Position numbers and translations under genes: made by a program. A stretch of 64,000 bases of DNA from Durusdinium trenchii (lineage: Eukaryota; Sar; Dinophyceae; Suessiales; Symbiodiniaceae). Shown one piece after another: positions 37,629-49,919 of the stretch (within the stretch, counting starts at the first letter, position 1; every line of letters starts with the position of its first letter). A model generated the notes under the pieces. That model saw nothing but the letters and a program-made list of their open reading frames with translations, was not told where the DNA came from and searched no databases. The stretch is from positions 845,958 to 909,957 of the forward strand of contig CAXAMN010026694.1 of assembly GCA_963970005.1 (NCBI GenBank), written 5' to 3'.

Positions 37629-38544
37629 TCAAGCACCTCTAAAGTAGAGCCAAATGCTCATCTGACGATCCGCAACAACATGAAACAAATGAATGCACAA
37701 AAAGTGGCAGCTGTACATTGAACCGTAAAAGGTTCCTCCAAAGCAAGAGTATGGTTCCGCAATGTTTCTGAGTATGCCCTCCAGATTCTCCGCTTTGCTC
37801 AGTGTTCCAGATAATAATTTCCCGAAGATGCAACGGGCTTGCAATGCGACTACCAACTCTTAAGACCTATGGTCATGCATGTTTTTCCAGTGTCGTCAAA
37901 CACCTGGCCTAGATGTTCAGTCAGTCAATCCCAAAACCACCCCAGGAAGTCCTTGTAATGTCTAGTGGAAATTAAAAGCTTATCCAAAACTGATGTTGCT
38001 CAAACTCACAAAAGGCGTCCCCCACACAACCCTTTTTAGAACTTCCGAATTAATCTGGTCCAGCCTACTACAAATTAGTTTGTGGGCGGTTTCACATCAG
38101 GTTGCACGACCTTCTGACCTTCTACAGGGATGTTCGTAGTCCACGGTCGACATTTGTCAGATCTACGTTGACCTTTCAAAAGATTCGGTCGACCCCAAAC
38201 TCTTTGTCAAAACAAGACGATTCGGTCGCTCACGTCTACTGCTTCCCTTGCACTGTCCCCGCCCGCCTCCACCGGCAAGTCTCGCAAGAAAACTTCTCTG
38301 GCAGATGCCACCTTCAGATTGTTGTATATTGAGGGATCAAGAGGAATCTGAATCAAAAGGTATTGCTCGTAATCTTTTGATGCCCTCTCAAGCGCAATTC
38401 GATGCAGGCAGCCTCCTCTTCCAGAAGGCGGATCTCATCAACATACAACAGCACAGGAGTACCATTGTCCTGTCTCAAGATTTGCTTGCAGGGTGCTGTG
38501 GCGAGATAGCATCGATGGAAACGGTGAAAAATTGAGTGCAACAT
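37629..38544 (-). CDS. further candidate minus-strand exons, unassigned
   Basis: Three protein-like segments: LLSGTLSKAENLEGILRNIA near 37740-37850; IPLDPSIYNNLKVASAREVF and LRDLPVEAGGDSAR after acceptor TTTTGATTCAG near 38265-38358; and NGTPVLLYVDEIRLLEEEAA then CIELRLRGHQK near 38385-38490. They may be the N-terminal part of the PDE12-like protein or a separate gene upstream on the same strand. No family recognised. Confidence 0.35.
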
Positions 38545-38559
38545 AGTTTTGTGGACCGT

Positions 38560-40430
38560 GCAACAGGTTGTTTGCAGCCTACTCTTTGCTCACTACACCC
38601 ATATACTTGATAGGAACTGTTTCCCTCGAACAGTCCAGTTTCTGGAGGCTAAAGCCCATTTTGCAAACAGCGATAGATACAAGTACATGCGAGCATCTCT
38701 TGCCATACAAAACCTAGGTAAAATGGCATGCATGCTTAAAAAAATTACACAATAATATATGGCCGGATAGCCCCATGTTCAGAGTGTGTGTTTACAACAA
38801 AGTGGAACAAAAGAGGAATGATAGCAGATGAGTGGATGCGGATGATGAACAGAGTGGTCCGAAAGCTTTGCAAATAAATATCAAAATGAAAAACATTTTG
38901 GAAAAAAAAAAAACAACTCTATTCTCTCTCTCTCTCTAGCGAGCGATGTGGATGTTGCGAAGTAAGATGATCTAAACACCGAAGGTTGCAGCTTAGGCGG
39001 ATGCCACACTTCACTTTCTGGCGTTGCCACCATCCATATCCCGCCGTGGAGGCCATGTCAGGCGATGGCCGTGTAGCAGCGATGCGATGCTGTGGCCGGG
39101 AGTTGAGAGTGTTCATGACTGAACATGCACAGCAAAGAATGATAATATGACACTTAGGAGAAGCCACAAAGAATTCAACCGGTGCCTCATTTGCGTGTCA
39201 TGTGTGCTAGTTCTACAGTTCTACCATATTATATGTGGTTTATGCAAGAGTCACTGGCTCATGTACTACGCTCCCTTCCTTGCCGGTGCAAGATAACTAG
39301 CCAACGCAGGTTCACGCCAACAGCGTGACTTGGACTATGCTGGTGAGTAAACTCGATGGCCGTGGCCAACCGACCTCGCCGGAACTCGACGGAAATCGAA
39401 ACCGTCCCATGACCGTGACTCACCGTGCCTCACCGTGGGTGTCCCGTGACTCGGTAGAGGCACCTGCACCTGGAGGAGATGAGACGGTCGGTCTCAGTGG
39501 GCTTCGGTTGGCATCGATGCATCTGACTTAGAGGACTTAGGACGATCGGAAGCAACACCAGCTTGGGGGTTGGCAACAGCAATATAAAGCGATTGGTGCG
39601 ATTGATGCCAATGAAAGACCATCTCTTGCAGCATGGCTGTTTGTGTAAGGGGCATGGGGCTGCACCAAGGCACTACAGGCGTTAAATCGCTTGGAGGCCA
39701 TCGCTACTAGGAGGGAGGCCATCGCTAGTAGGTTGGAGAGGTCCCTGCCTAGCAAGAAAACCGCAAACTTGTCTTCATCCCTGGGTGGACCATAGTTCAT
39801 CCGCCGCTTCTCCTGACAGGTGTCATTACAAATCAGTCCAAACACAATCCACAAGCGACCAAACTTCCCTTGACAGCACAGCCAAAGAAGTAACGCTGAC
39901 CTGATGTCTGATGCTCACTGGAAGCTGATAAAAATATCATGTGCGGCGTTTCAAGCAATTCTAGTCAGGCCCTGGGCCATAGTTCGTTTTCGTACACCTT
40001 TGCATTCTTATTTCCAAAAGCGCGATTTCTTAATCAAGGCGATCTTGTATGTAAAGAGTAGCTAAGTCCGCTAAAGTCCCGAAGGTGAACCTAGTCACCT
40101 GGGGGGGGGTGTTTCTTTTCGGGTGAATCATCTTCCCAGAACTCCATGCCAAGCATCAGCTTCGCTTCGATTGTCAACTCCATGCCTTGGACGGACTTTT
40201 CAACAAGGAAGAGTCAACTGTCGGCTTTCAGATGTGGATCTACCATTGCGCGGGCAGAGATCCAGGACCTGCCATGAACTACTACTATAGTTCGTGCCAA
40301 GCGTGCCAAGAGGGGGAGTGGATATCAAGCCTTGTTGGTCTGAGAAGGTCCAAAATGTCAGATGATACAAAGACATCCTGTTCCGTGCAAAATGTTCAGC
40401 ATATCTACATATTATACAAATTGCAGCCAC
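38560..40430. other. no supported gene
   Basis: A short CT microsatellite at about 38921-38938 and family A units at about 39688-39738. Otherwise only short frames without motifs. Confidence 0.45.
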
Positions 40431-40435
40431 GACCT

Positions 40436-40511
40436 CTCTGTCTCCGAGTGGCAAAGTCTTCACTGCCTTCTCAGCACTCTCTCTCTCGTTGAAGGTGGCA
40501 GTAGCGATCAA
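40436..40511 (-). CDS. possible RRM-tail exon
   Basis: After the acceptor CCCACTGCAG the minus frame reads LIATATFNERESAEKAVKTL then PLGDRE, resembling the last strand and helix of an RRM (A-A-F-x-x-x-x-S-A-x-x-A). It is short, and no partner exon was found upstream. The plus strand at 40545-40790 also holds a long protein-like frame (FTAFASGGIVWANNSEAKR) with no known family, so the strand of this locus is unsettled. Confidence 0.27.
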
Positions 40512-40975
40512 CTGCAGTGGGCACCGCTCAAAAAAAGAACACGCCGCTCACAAAGGCCATCCTTGACCGGAACAACTTCACCGCTTTCGCTTCTGGGGGC
40601 ATTGTCTGGGCAAACAACTCTGAGGCGAAACGCACACGAAGTCGGCTGTGTTTTGTGCATTTTCGGAGGCGAGACCAAGGCGACGCGAGTTTGTGTGTCG
40701 GCTACAGATGTGATGAAGGGATGAAATTGATTGAAACTGCTCATGCGGTGACTGCTGATGGGCAGCTGTTGTATGTTGTTGTGAAAAGTTGTTGTGACAT
40801 GACGCGACAGCTTTTTTCGGGACTGCCTGGTTCTTCTCTCCACGCATCGTGGAGGGCGGTTGCTCCAGAGCTCCCAAGGTCTGCAACAAGGCCCTGATCT
40901 TCGTCATTAGCTGTGCCTCTCCAGCGCGGGCGAAAGAACACCACACCCCCAATCCCTCAAAAACATCTCTATATT

Positions 40976-41061
40976 AGGTTGGAGGCCATCGCTCTTAGGT
41001 CGGAGGCCATCGCTCTTAGGTCGGAGGCCATCGCTCTTAGGTTGGAGGCCATCGCTATGGA
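40976..41061. repeat. family A, four perfect-period 21-bp units
   Basis: Four consecutive copies of AGGTTGGAGGCCATCGCTCTT with single T/C or C/A changes. This is the cleanest array of the family and sets the period at exactly 21 bp. Confidence 0.95.
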
Positions 41062-41457
41062 TTTCCTCGCAATTGCGGAAGGCGTTGTGTCCTTCTCCGC
41101 CAGAAGGGGTCGAGGTAGTTTCGCTAGCAGACCCGGAACCGTTGTTTTTCTGTCGTTCTTTGATGGGCCACAGCAGGTCTTCATCCTGTAAACTGTGTGT
41201 CCCATAAGACAGAAGAGTAGCGTGTCCCGCAAGAGTGACCAACAAGACCGTGCCACAAAGGAGTCCCACAAGTCCCAAAACTGCCCCACAAGACTGGCCA
41301 GAAGAGTTTTCCACGATAATGTCCCACTAGAGTGTCCCACGACAGTGTCAAGAGCACCCCAGACAAGAGTGTCTTACAAGTCACACGAGTGTCAAAAACA
41401 AAGTGATGCCCGTTTGTTTTGGAGTGCGTTTTTGCATTCAGGTTCCTGGGTTCCATC

Positions 41458-42335
41458 TTGTTCCCCACCTGCCAGGTGAGGGTTGTTAGCTTTTATCTGA
41501 GCTCTACTCCTCCTTCTCCTTCTTCTCCTTCTCCTTCTCCTTCTGGTTCTCCTTCTCCTTCTCCTTCTGCTTCTGCTTATGCTTCTGCTTCTGCTTCTTC
41601 TTCTCCTCCTCCTCCTCCTCCTCCTTCTCCTTCTCCTTCTCCTTCTCCTCCTCCTCGCCGTCTCCTCGCCAACTCTTGATTGCAGTGGGCACTACCGGAC
41701 CTCAACCACAATCTCGCGATCGCAGTGGGCAATGCCGGACCTCAACCGGCAGCGTCCGAGTCCAGAGGGCACCACCGGACCTCAACCACTAGATAAGAGT
41801 GTCAGATAGGGTGCCAGATAGAATGTCAGAAGATATGCCAGATAGAGTGCCAGATAGAGTGCCAGACAGGGCGTCAGATAGAGTGCCAGAAAGGATGCGA
41901 GAAGATATGCCAGATATGATGCCAGAAGGGATGTCAGAATATATGCCAGATAGAATGTCAGAAGATATGCCAGATATTGCCAGATAGAGTGCCAGAAAGG
42001 ATGTCAAAAGATATGCCAGATAGAATGCCAGAAGATATGTCAGATAGAACGCTAGAAGATATGCCAGATAGAATGCCAGATAGAATACCAGAAAGCATAT
42101 CAGAAGATATGTCAGATAGAACACCAGTATGTATGCCAGAAAGAACATCAGAAAATATGTCAGATACAATGCCAGTAGGTTTGCCAGACAATATGTAAGT
42201 ATATATATGGCAGATAGAACGCCAGTATGTGTGCCAGATAGCATGCTGGAAAGATTGTCAGAATATGTCAGAAAAAATCAGAAAATATGTCAGACTGGCA
42301 TGTGATGGTGGGGATGACTCGAAGTAAAGTAGTTT
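41458..42335 (+). mobile_element. composite repeat element, copy 2
   Basis: Order: (1) TTGTTCCCCACCTG with the near-palindrome CACCTGCCAGGTG at about 41466; (2) a CTCCTT/TTCTGC microsatellite at about 41508-41675; (3) three units of about 40 bp containing CCGGACCTCAACC; (4) about 480 bp of degenerate units such as CAGATAGAATGTCAGAAG (41810-42290), which read as Met-Pro-Asp-Arg and Met-Ser-Glu-Asp strings; (5) ATGGTGGGGATGACTCGAAG. Copy 1 at 19690-20135 is the same element in the opposite direction with a shorter tandem block. The open frames inside are repeat by-products; whether any is translated is unknown. Confidence 0.62.
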
Positions 42336-42567
42336 TTTTCATGCCTATGCCTATGCCTATGCCGATAGAAATGGACCTGCAGCCCCACTCCATATTCAAA
42401 CAGCTACTTTCCAAACGTCACCCGGGGCGCCCGCCTCCTGCAACGTCTGCCAACCCGCTGGGAAATGCGTCATGCGAATCGTACGAGAACCTCGGGAGCG
42501 AAGCGAAGCGCAGCGAAAACGCGCGTTCCACGGGTCCCACGGGTCGGCGGATTCGGGTGGCCCGCGA

Positions 42568-42632
42568 AAACTAGGAACAAGAAGCTACTAGGGTGGAGGC
42601 CATCGCTATTCGGTTGGAGGCCATCGCTACGA
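42568..42632. repeat. adjacent family B and family A units
   Basis: AACTAGGAACAAGAAGCTAC (family B) runs directly into two GGTTGGAGGCCATCGCTA-type units (family A), showing that the two families can be joined. Confidence 0.8.
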
Positions 42633-42639
42633 TCGTAGC

Positions 42640-44000
42640 TAATTTTCTAATAGTAACCAGAACAAAAACCAACCCCGGCGGCCAACATCACTGAAAGCTG
42701 TAGGCCCAACTGACATCTGTCTCCACCGACTCAAAGAGGGCCGCCGCCATTGCCTGATCCGGCAATGAAAGCAACTTCTTGTTGTTTTCATCAACAAAGA
42801 CGTGGCAAAAAATAAAAATATACATATATATATATATCACAATGCGCTTGTCCTCGCAGTGTTCTGCAATTGATCAGCCTAGGTTGTGTTGTCTATCTCT
42901 GCTCTTGGAGATGCAATCTGCTGAAAAGCCACTCGCTGATGAAACTTACTAGCCAGGCCTGCTGATTGCCCCGTCCATGGCTCATGTCGCGTAAGCAAGC
43001 GCTAGAATGTCAAAAACAGAGGGTGGCTGCAACTGCCTCCCCTATCAAAGTCACTTGCCATCTTAGTACAGTAATGTATAGTAATAGTAATGTGGGGATC
43101 AGGTCAAGGGTGTTCCAAAGGTATTGCCCTGTGGCCTAAAAATGTTTCGATTCCTCCTCCCTTGCACCATCTCCACTCTTGGGAAAACAAGCAAACTGAT
43201 TCTGATGGCAAGACTTGCAAGCTTCACTTGTACTGTCGATTTCGCACAGCCACACGCAACCGGGATAGCTTTTCAAATCCAGAAAAATCGCATTTGTCCT
43301 TGTGTCGAAAGCATCCCATGCTTGGAGCTGTTCGAATGCCAATTCAATAAGGGAAAGTCTTCTCTTAGAGTCCATTGTAGTGTATTCCTTCCAGGTGGCG
43401 TTTTCATGCAGAAGAACTGCAAACGGCGCACGGGAGTCATTGTGTCACGCAGAGTTCAGAAGTCAAGCGTGCATGTATCATATCTATCATCTGCTGCAGC
43501 AATTTTGAGCATGCACTCCGCAGTGAACTGCTGCACCACCCCTTTACCAAGTTGGTGATGACAGTGCTTTTCTTCCTCTTTAGAGTCTGCACGACTCCAG
43601 GTCCTTTTTCACCACTTTTACGCTGGCTTGCTCCAATCGGAGCACATCATGGACTTTGGACCTACAACGCACAGTGAACAAACACGTTGCCCTGTACTTG
43701 CCGCTGCATGCTCTCATGGCTCTTCATGCAACAAAGGCGAGTGCCGGCATTGTAAATTGGCGACATAGCAACAGGAAAGCAGGAAAAAAGAAAAACGCAT
43801 ATGGCATCGGGTCTTAAACAAAAATAGAAAGGAAACTAATCTCTACACTTGTAAAGCTTTCTCCGATTTGCTGACCACACAAAGGCCTAGTACGGAGGAG
43901 CATTGGTTGGCAAAGTGGGGCCGGCTGCCATCGCTGCCGCATGAAGAATTGCTGCCTGCTGTCAAACTGCTGACTCAAGAGTCGCAACCCGGCTTTGCAC
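42640..44000. other. no supported gene
   Basis: A short TA microsatellite at about 42820-42836. Frames at 43090-43560 lack motifs on either strand. Confidence 0.4.
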
Positions 44001-44089
44001 TTCTCACTTCTAGACAAGCGACTAGCAAGTCTGCTTTGCAGCTCCAAGTGTTAGCTACAAGCACACAGTTTGCCCCAAAGTCAGTCGCT

Positions 44090-45311
44090 TCGTCGTTGCG
44101 CTTCGTCGCTCTCCTGTTCTGCTGTGGCATACTGAGGCAAAGCATCGTTGAGCTCCACGGCGCTCTGGTGGATCGATTTGGCTTGACGCTTCAGCTTCAA
44201 ACCTCGAAAAAACTAATGAGCTGTTTCCCAAAAAGGCAGGGGTAGGCTGTAAGAGGTTGGCCCAGCTACCAGAAGCCAGCAAGCTACTAGTGTTTTTGGA
44301 TGTGGGCCTAGGGCTCAGGCTTCAAGTCTGCTCGTCTGAGGGCCGGGGGAGCTTTGAAGAAGCCTGAGCCTTAATGATTTGGTTCGTAGATTTTTGGAGG
44401 TTATATAGACCCGGCAAGAAAGGGCGTGGAATCTCCAGGAACCAGCAGGGTGCATGGAACCTGGAACAAATCCAGGTCACTTTGTTTCCGCACAGCTGTG
44501 ACACCAAACATGCCAAACAAACAAAACCCTACCAGGCCTTGATCCACCAGCAAATGCGCCGTTCGGATGATCTGATTCGCCTCATCCACCTTGCCCACCA
44601 TCTGATAGCCTGAGGCTACTCTGGGTACTCCACAAATTCTGCCAAAAGAGTACAAATCATGTGTGTTCAGGACTGTGAACAAAGGGTTACCTTTGTGCAA
44701 GTACTGGAAGTGTGTTGCCGATGGGCAAAATACGCCTGCTGGCAGCTTAGCCGTCACTAGTTACTTGTAAACAATGCGCTACTCTATATGATTTCTACCG
44801 TAGAGCACTGCTGTTCGGAAGCGAAGCGGGCGGCACCTTGTGCATGGGGTGCCAAACGAGCACCCTCCACCTCGAGCTGCTGGCCTGCAGTGTTCATCGC
44901 CTGAAGTTGGGCGCTTGTGGCGCAAAAGCCGTCTGGGAGGAAAAGCATCTTTGGCGAAGCCGAAGTCACTGAACACCCATGTTTGTGGGAGAGGAGGGTC
45001 GCTGCAAGCTCAGGGCTTAGCATTTGGTCACGCAAACCAAATTGCTTTGCCCCAATAATAGGCTCCAGAGTCTGATGTATAAAGATTTGTCAAGCATATT
45101 GATATTCGCATCTTAAACTCATGGTTCTGGCAAATGATGGCCATGTCGCGTGGGGAAGCGAAAGAAAGCTACTTGATGAATCAACTTGAGTTGAGTTCTT
45201 TCTTGGCAGCTTGTCAAGGCAACTGTATCGCCCCGATAAGTGTGCCTGGGCATGCTGCTGGTACTCCATTGCGCGCTTTTGTGCCTTCAGCTGAGCCTCA
45301 TGGTATGGCAT
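44090..45311 (-). CDS. candidate multi-exon gene, unassigned
   Basis: Minus-strand protein-like segments in order: MPYHEAQLKAQKRAMEYQQH then AQAHLSGRYSCLDK (45311-45210); MLSPELAATLLSHKHG, then FLPDGFCATSAQLQAMNTAG and QQLEVEGARLAPHAQ (about 45035-44784); GKVDEANQIIRTAHLLVDQG (about 44600-44540); and LKRQAKSIHQSAVELNDALP then QYATAEQESDEAQRRSD, ending in TGA (about 44195-44091). All are Gln/Ala-rich and helical. Their arrangement on one strand suggests one gene, but junctions were not worked out and no family was recognised. The 44333-44405 duplicated repeat lies within it. Confidence 0.35.
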
Positions 45312-45523
45312 GGCCTGGGAGTGGCAAACACGTGGCTGACATGAACTCTTCGAGGTCCCGTTGAGTGGCGGCTCGAGGTCCGTGTCTGAAGGGTGAGAGT
45401 CTCATTGAAGGAACAGAGAAGGCAGGGACACAGGCCTGCTTGCTCTCTCTCTCTCTCTGAAAAAAAAAAAGCACAACCTCAACCTCAACCCTGCCAAGTC
45501 TTTCAGCCATCAGTTTCAACTTG

Positions 45524-45845
45524 TCAAATTGCCTGGTACGCCCGGCTTCTGAAGAACGTGCAAAGACATGGATTCGCCAACCTTTCCGTGTCTCTCACTG
45601 ACCACCAAGCTTGGATTGGCCCATTCATGGCCCTGAGCGAGTTCTCTCTCTTTCTCTGTCGTTCCTTCTTGTTCTCTCGATTCCCCAAAATCCCTCCGGG
45701 CTCCCCTGGATCCCTGGCCGCATCGATGGCAGCTGCAGCCACCTGCGCTTCCTGCGCCGCAGCTGCCGCCCCGCGGCGTGCCGGAGAGGCTGCCTGCTGG
45801 GCTTGGTTCGGGCAGCTTGCAGCGCGAAAATCAAAGAACGCCAAC
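45524..45845 (-). CDS. candidate exon, Ala/Gln-rich, unassigned
   Basis: After GCGCTGCAAG the minus frame reads CPNQAQQAASPARRGAAAAA, then QEAQVAAAAIDAARDPGEPG and NRENKKERQRKRENSLRAMN. Composition is helical then very basic. The region is GC-rich, so part of the openness may be compositional. No family recognised. Confidence 0.3.
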
Positions 45846-46517
45846 AGAAAATAGAAACAGAAACTAGGACTGCTACAACTACGTATGACCACCACTATGA
45901 CTACGGCTACGACTACTCGTACTTGCTACTCCTACTCATACTCCTCCTGCTACTACAACTCCTGCTGCCGGTACAACATCGAAGCAAACTCAGGTTGCGG
46001 TCTCAGGCAGGATTGAACTACCACGGTCTGCAGACAGAACAGTGTAGAGAACTTTTGGCTGTTCTGGCACTAAAGTCTAACACGGCCTGTGTCCATCTCT
46101 GTCAAAGCTCTAAAGACCCCGATGAATCCCGATGATATTTCTGGCACCTCTGCAGCTGCCTGGGCACCTGCCTCCTTCACCTGCACATGCCAACATCCAA
46201 GCAAGCGACTTCAAGGACCCGAAGAATTCCAGAAAAGGAAACCTTGTCTCCTTGACAAGACAGTGTGTCTTTGGCAGAACTGTCACCTAAGCGTAGAACT
46301 GTTCGGGGGGGATATCAGAACTGCTACGTACGAGCTGCGCTGTCGTGGCATTTCTAGTATTCGGCAAGGTGTGCTGCTCTCGAGCAAGAAGTGCTGTTAG
46401 CTGCAACACTAGTTGAAAGACCTCCTCGGGCACATTTCTATGTGTACTGTACAGTAATTGAAGCATCCCTTTTCATCGCAAGGCTTCAACTGTGTTCGAT
46501 GTGACACACAAGAAGCA

Positions 46518-47650
46518 TCAGTTCGGTGCCTCCGCATAGTAGGCCATGGCAGCCTCCGTTGCAGCCGCCACGGTGCTTTGCCGCGTGGACTCATACAAGG
46601 CCGACATCTTGGCATCCAATTCCTGCCCAACAGCAACATCTCAGAGGCGTCACCCACAAGGCTGCAGTTGAGTATCGTCAAAAAATATCGCATGTTTCGC
46701 CTTTGCATCCCACTCCTTGGCTTTTTTCACGGCCTCCTTGGCACCTTCACCCGCCGCCTTTTTCATGCGTCGGGATCGAAAGAGTCAGAATGCTCCACAG
46801 CCATGCAAAAACTCATCCCGTGCAAAAGAAGATTCATGTCAATCTCCTTCGCCCTCCTGAATGATACACAAGTACAAGTAGAAGCTATATAGCGAGAAGA
46901 GGACTTGCCAGGCACAATGCACCATGGGGGCTAGGTGTTTCGAAAGTTGCCGGAAATTGCACATCGTGCACCTGTCTCGCTCGTGTCGTTCCATTGGAAG
47001 ACGTTCGCCCTTCGTGACTGGGTACGTTCCAAGACTGTGGTCATTCGGCTGCCAGAACCGTATCCGTTAGACCGTAGCCTTCGCCTCTTCGGGGGGCCTT
47101 TCATAAGGCGCCTACCTTTGTCGCAGGATCAAGGCAGGTTTTAGGCTTTCACTGTTTAGACGGGCTTTTCACCACTCGGGCCAGCCTTCACTTCGTCTGC
47201 AATCTTAGCGGCATCTTTGGAGGACTTCTTCAGCTCTTTTGCATGCTCCCAAGCCTCCACGAATTGGAAGGGGTGCCCGAGCAAGCCTGTTGCTATTTTC
47301 AGTGCAAAAAGTATGTAACCCCTTGGTGAGTGAGTTCTTCAGCCCGAGATCAGAAATAGTGTTGGAAGTGGGGGTTCAGCGCATCGGTTAAAATATGTTG
47401 AAATGGCCAAGAGGCCCTAGTAGAGTCCGATGGCTCCTAGTAAGGCCAGGAGCCCCGTTCGTAGCGTCCGATCGCTCCGCAGGCGCTGCGCAGGCGCTGC
47501 GCATCCACGCCTCCTCCGAAGCTTTCTTGGCCTCCTCCGCCAAGTCAGGAGCTCCGAGCGCCAGAGCCACCAAGACCTCGGAGCTGTCGCTGTCGCCGTG
47601 CCGCTCTGCCTTTTTCAATGCCTTTTCTTCGTCACAGTCTGATTGCCTCG
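46518..47650 (-). CDS. Ala/Lys/Glu-rich helical protein, several exons, unassigned
   Basis: Segments in order on the minus strand: CDEEKALKKAERHGDSDSSE, then EVLVALALGAPDLAEEAKKA (about 47650-47498); LLGHPFQFVEAWEHAKELKK then SSKDAAKIADEVK (47286 to about 47186, donor AAG|GC); KKAAGEGAKEAVKKAKEWDA, ending AAG|GC at 46701; and ELDAKMSALYESTRQSTVAA then ATEAAMAYYAEAPN with a TGA (46622-46518). The last two join in phase 0 through a GC-AG intron (46700-46623). The product would be almost entirely amphipathic helix. Function unknown; no signal peptide or catalytic motif is visible. At least one connecting exon around 46.8-47.15 kb is undetermined. Confidence 0.5.
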
Positions 47651-47986
47651 TTCTCCTTCCTGCTCCCTCGTGGCTTCACATCCGTCCACGGCTTTGTATG
47701 TTTCCTGACTCCTATTGGTGTGTTTGTCTTTGATGCCTCTCCCCCTCCAAGTTGTAACAAGTTGCAGGCACCAGGCACCGCATGCTTGGCGCCACTACAT
47801 AAGGGGACGGAAGTCTTGAGACAGAAACGTGCAACGTGCAACGTGCGACTTTGGGCATCAGCGAGGTGAAATTCGAAAGGGCTTTGGGAAAGGCCAAGTT
47901 GTGCCCGAAACGAAGTCAGGGGTTCACTAATTCCGATTCAAGTCTAGGTTCTTGAGGGTCATGGAGTCATCTATCTCAAAAGTCGA

Positions 47987-48531
47987 TCACTCGATGCAGC
48001 CACTCCCATAGGCTTTGCAAGCTCTCCCAAATTCTGCTAACCTGGGCCACAAGACTGTTTCAAGCGTTTGCTCTCGGTCAGTATCTACACCTAGGGTGAA
48101 GAAAACTGCCAAGGCTCCTGGCTCTTCCAAGAGTGCACAATCACCCTTCAAGGATTGATGAGGGCGAAGCGGACTATCTTTGTGTATGTATTTAAAAAAA
48201 TAACAATAGATAACATATATATATATATGTCTCGCAATGCAAACAGTTTGCGCCAATTCATCTCCGTTGTCAAAGTGTTCAAGTACTTGCCCATGGTGTT
48301 TGAGTGTATACACATCAAATTAGCTGTCGTAGGTGTGCTTGCCAAAGAACTGTGGATAAATCGACTCATAGGAAGAAGGCCAAGCAGAACTGTGCGCCCA
48401 CAACTTCTTTGGTGAGCATTTGAACTGGCTATGTCAGCCATTTCATGTCTGGAAGGATCCAGCGAAACAGCACAGTTCAGGATGTTAAGGATCATGACTG
48501 GGCCTCTAAAATACTTAGCATCTGATAGCAC
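47987..48531 (-). CDS. candidate three-exon gene segment, unassigned
   Basis: Minus-strand segments: SDAKYFRGPVMILNILNCAV then SLDPSRHEMADIASSNAHQ (about 48531-48415); YTLKHHGQVLEHFDNGDELA then QTVC (about 48313-48236); and LKGDCALLEEPGALAVFFTL, then VLWPRLAEFGRACKAYGSGC, ending in TGA at 47987 (from about 48155). A short TA microsatellite separates the second and third. All look coding, and the shared strand suggests one gene. No family recognised; junctions not proven. Confidence 0.4.
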
Positions 48532-48539
48532 TGTACACA

Positions 48540-49900
48540 GGCCAGGTGCTGGACCCTTTCAGATGCCTGATTTTACGGTCCTGAGTCTACTCAGGTGCTG
48601 AGACGTACAACTAAAGTGCACTTCACTTCCACTTCTCCTGAGCCTTACCGGAATTACATAGAAAAACAAAAATGCTGTGGATGTAACATCTGTCAAGTCA
48701 ATGCTTTCCAAACACCTTCAGAGTATGCCGATCATGTACCATTAGAGAAGCTTCTCCTAGAAAAACAGAAATCTGATGCTAGCTCCGCTCATCTCAGACT
48801 TTGAAGGCGGCGGGGCTAACCCTGCGGACCAAGAGATTAACAAACATTGACCGTTCTCGCCCAAGATTCTAAGTCTTCTCTCCGAATCTTTGTCGGCGTT
48901 TGTCAGATTTAGTCTTTTTCACATTTGGCTAACTTGCAAACCTGTAAGCTCTCCACTGCAAAAGTGGCCGCTAGCAAAAGTAACTGTCTCATTAAGGCCA
49001 CTTGCAAAAGTGGCTGTAACCTTTTCCCACTGCTCCAACGACATGTCCGAGAGCTCCATTCCAAAACAATGTAGTTATATGAGAGAGCAAGTGTCATGTG
49101 TCTTCCTCCCTCGGTCCCCTACCTGCTGGCGATCTCAATGGTCTTCTCTGGTCGCCGCCGCAACTGAGGGCAAATGAAGAATCGAAACTCTGACGGTCCC
49201 ACGCTCGCAGACCGGCAGATTGTGTTCCAGGTTGAACATGCTTAAAGTGGCCTAGAATTGCCAACGAACCCTAAACGCCTCTTGCACCCGGACGTGAGAG
49301 CTTCCCAGCCCCGGCCAGCCCGCACTGCCCCCACGGCCCCATACGCCCCCCCACGGCCTGCGGTTCTGCAAGCTCTTTGAGTCGGATCAGGTTTAAGGGC
49401 CGCCGGAGCTGCGGAGCCTCGTGTGGACAGCTTGGGGGACGAAAAGCGATGGAGAAACCGTTCGAAGAGTAAGAAGCCGTTTGAAGAACCCCAAAAATAC
49501 GTTTTAAGCGACCTTTGTCAATCATGTTGTCAGGATGTGTACTATTCACAGATGTCCTAGTTGCATTGCAATTGTTTGTCGGCACGTGTTTGATGTGAAT
49601 GGGTTGGCCAATCTCTGGATAATTCTGAAATGATGAGTAGATTCTTCTGCTGCCAAATCGGCATTCAGCTTGAATTACGATGGATGCGGATATTCAAGCA
49701 TCTTGGTCACTTGTCCTTGCTTCCTAGTCATCTTTGTGTATTGTATGTTGTTGGCTCCTTTTGGCTCCTTTTGCAAGGCAAACTTCTGAGAACCTCCAGG
49801 ACTCCAAGAACTTCCACCCACTTTTATACCCCGATTCTATGGTGTCTATCGGCTGGATCCTGCTCCAATCCTTTGTACAAGAATTGCCCGTGTCACCTCT
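48540..49900. other. no firmly supported gene
   Basis: A plus-strand frame at about 48620-48804 contains YIEKQKCCGCNICQVNAF, a cysteine cluster, but nothing else supports it. A GC-rich patch at 49280-49400 keeps several frames open. Confidence 0.35.
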
Positions 49901-49919
49901 AACAACAAGCAACAATGCA

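Noticed and set aside
40976..41061. CRISPR-like regular array
   Set aside because: The 21-bp units follow one another without spacers, there are no cas genes, and the DNA is eukaryotic.
41799..42244. ORFs rich in Met-Pro-Asp-Arg or Ile-Leu-Ser-Gly
   Set aside because: They are products of the degenerate tandem block in the composite repeat; both strands are open.
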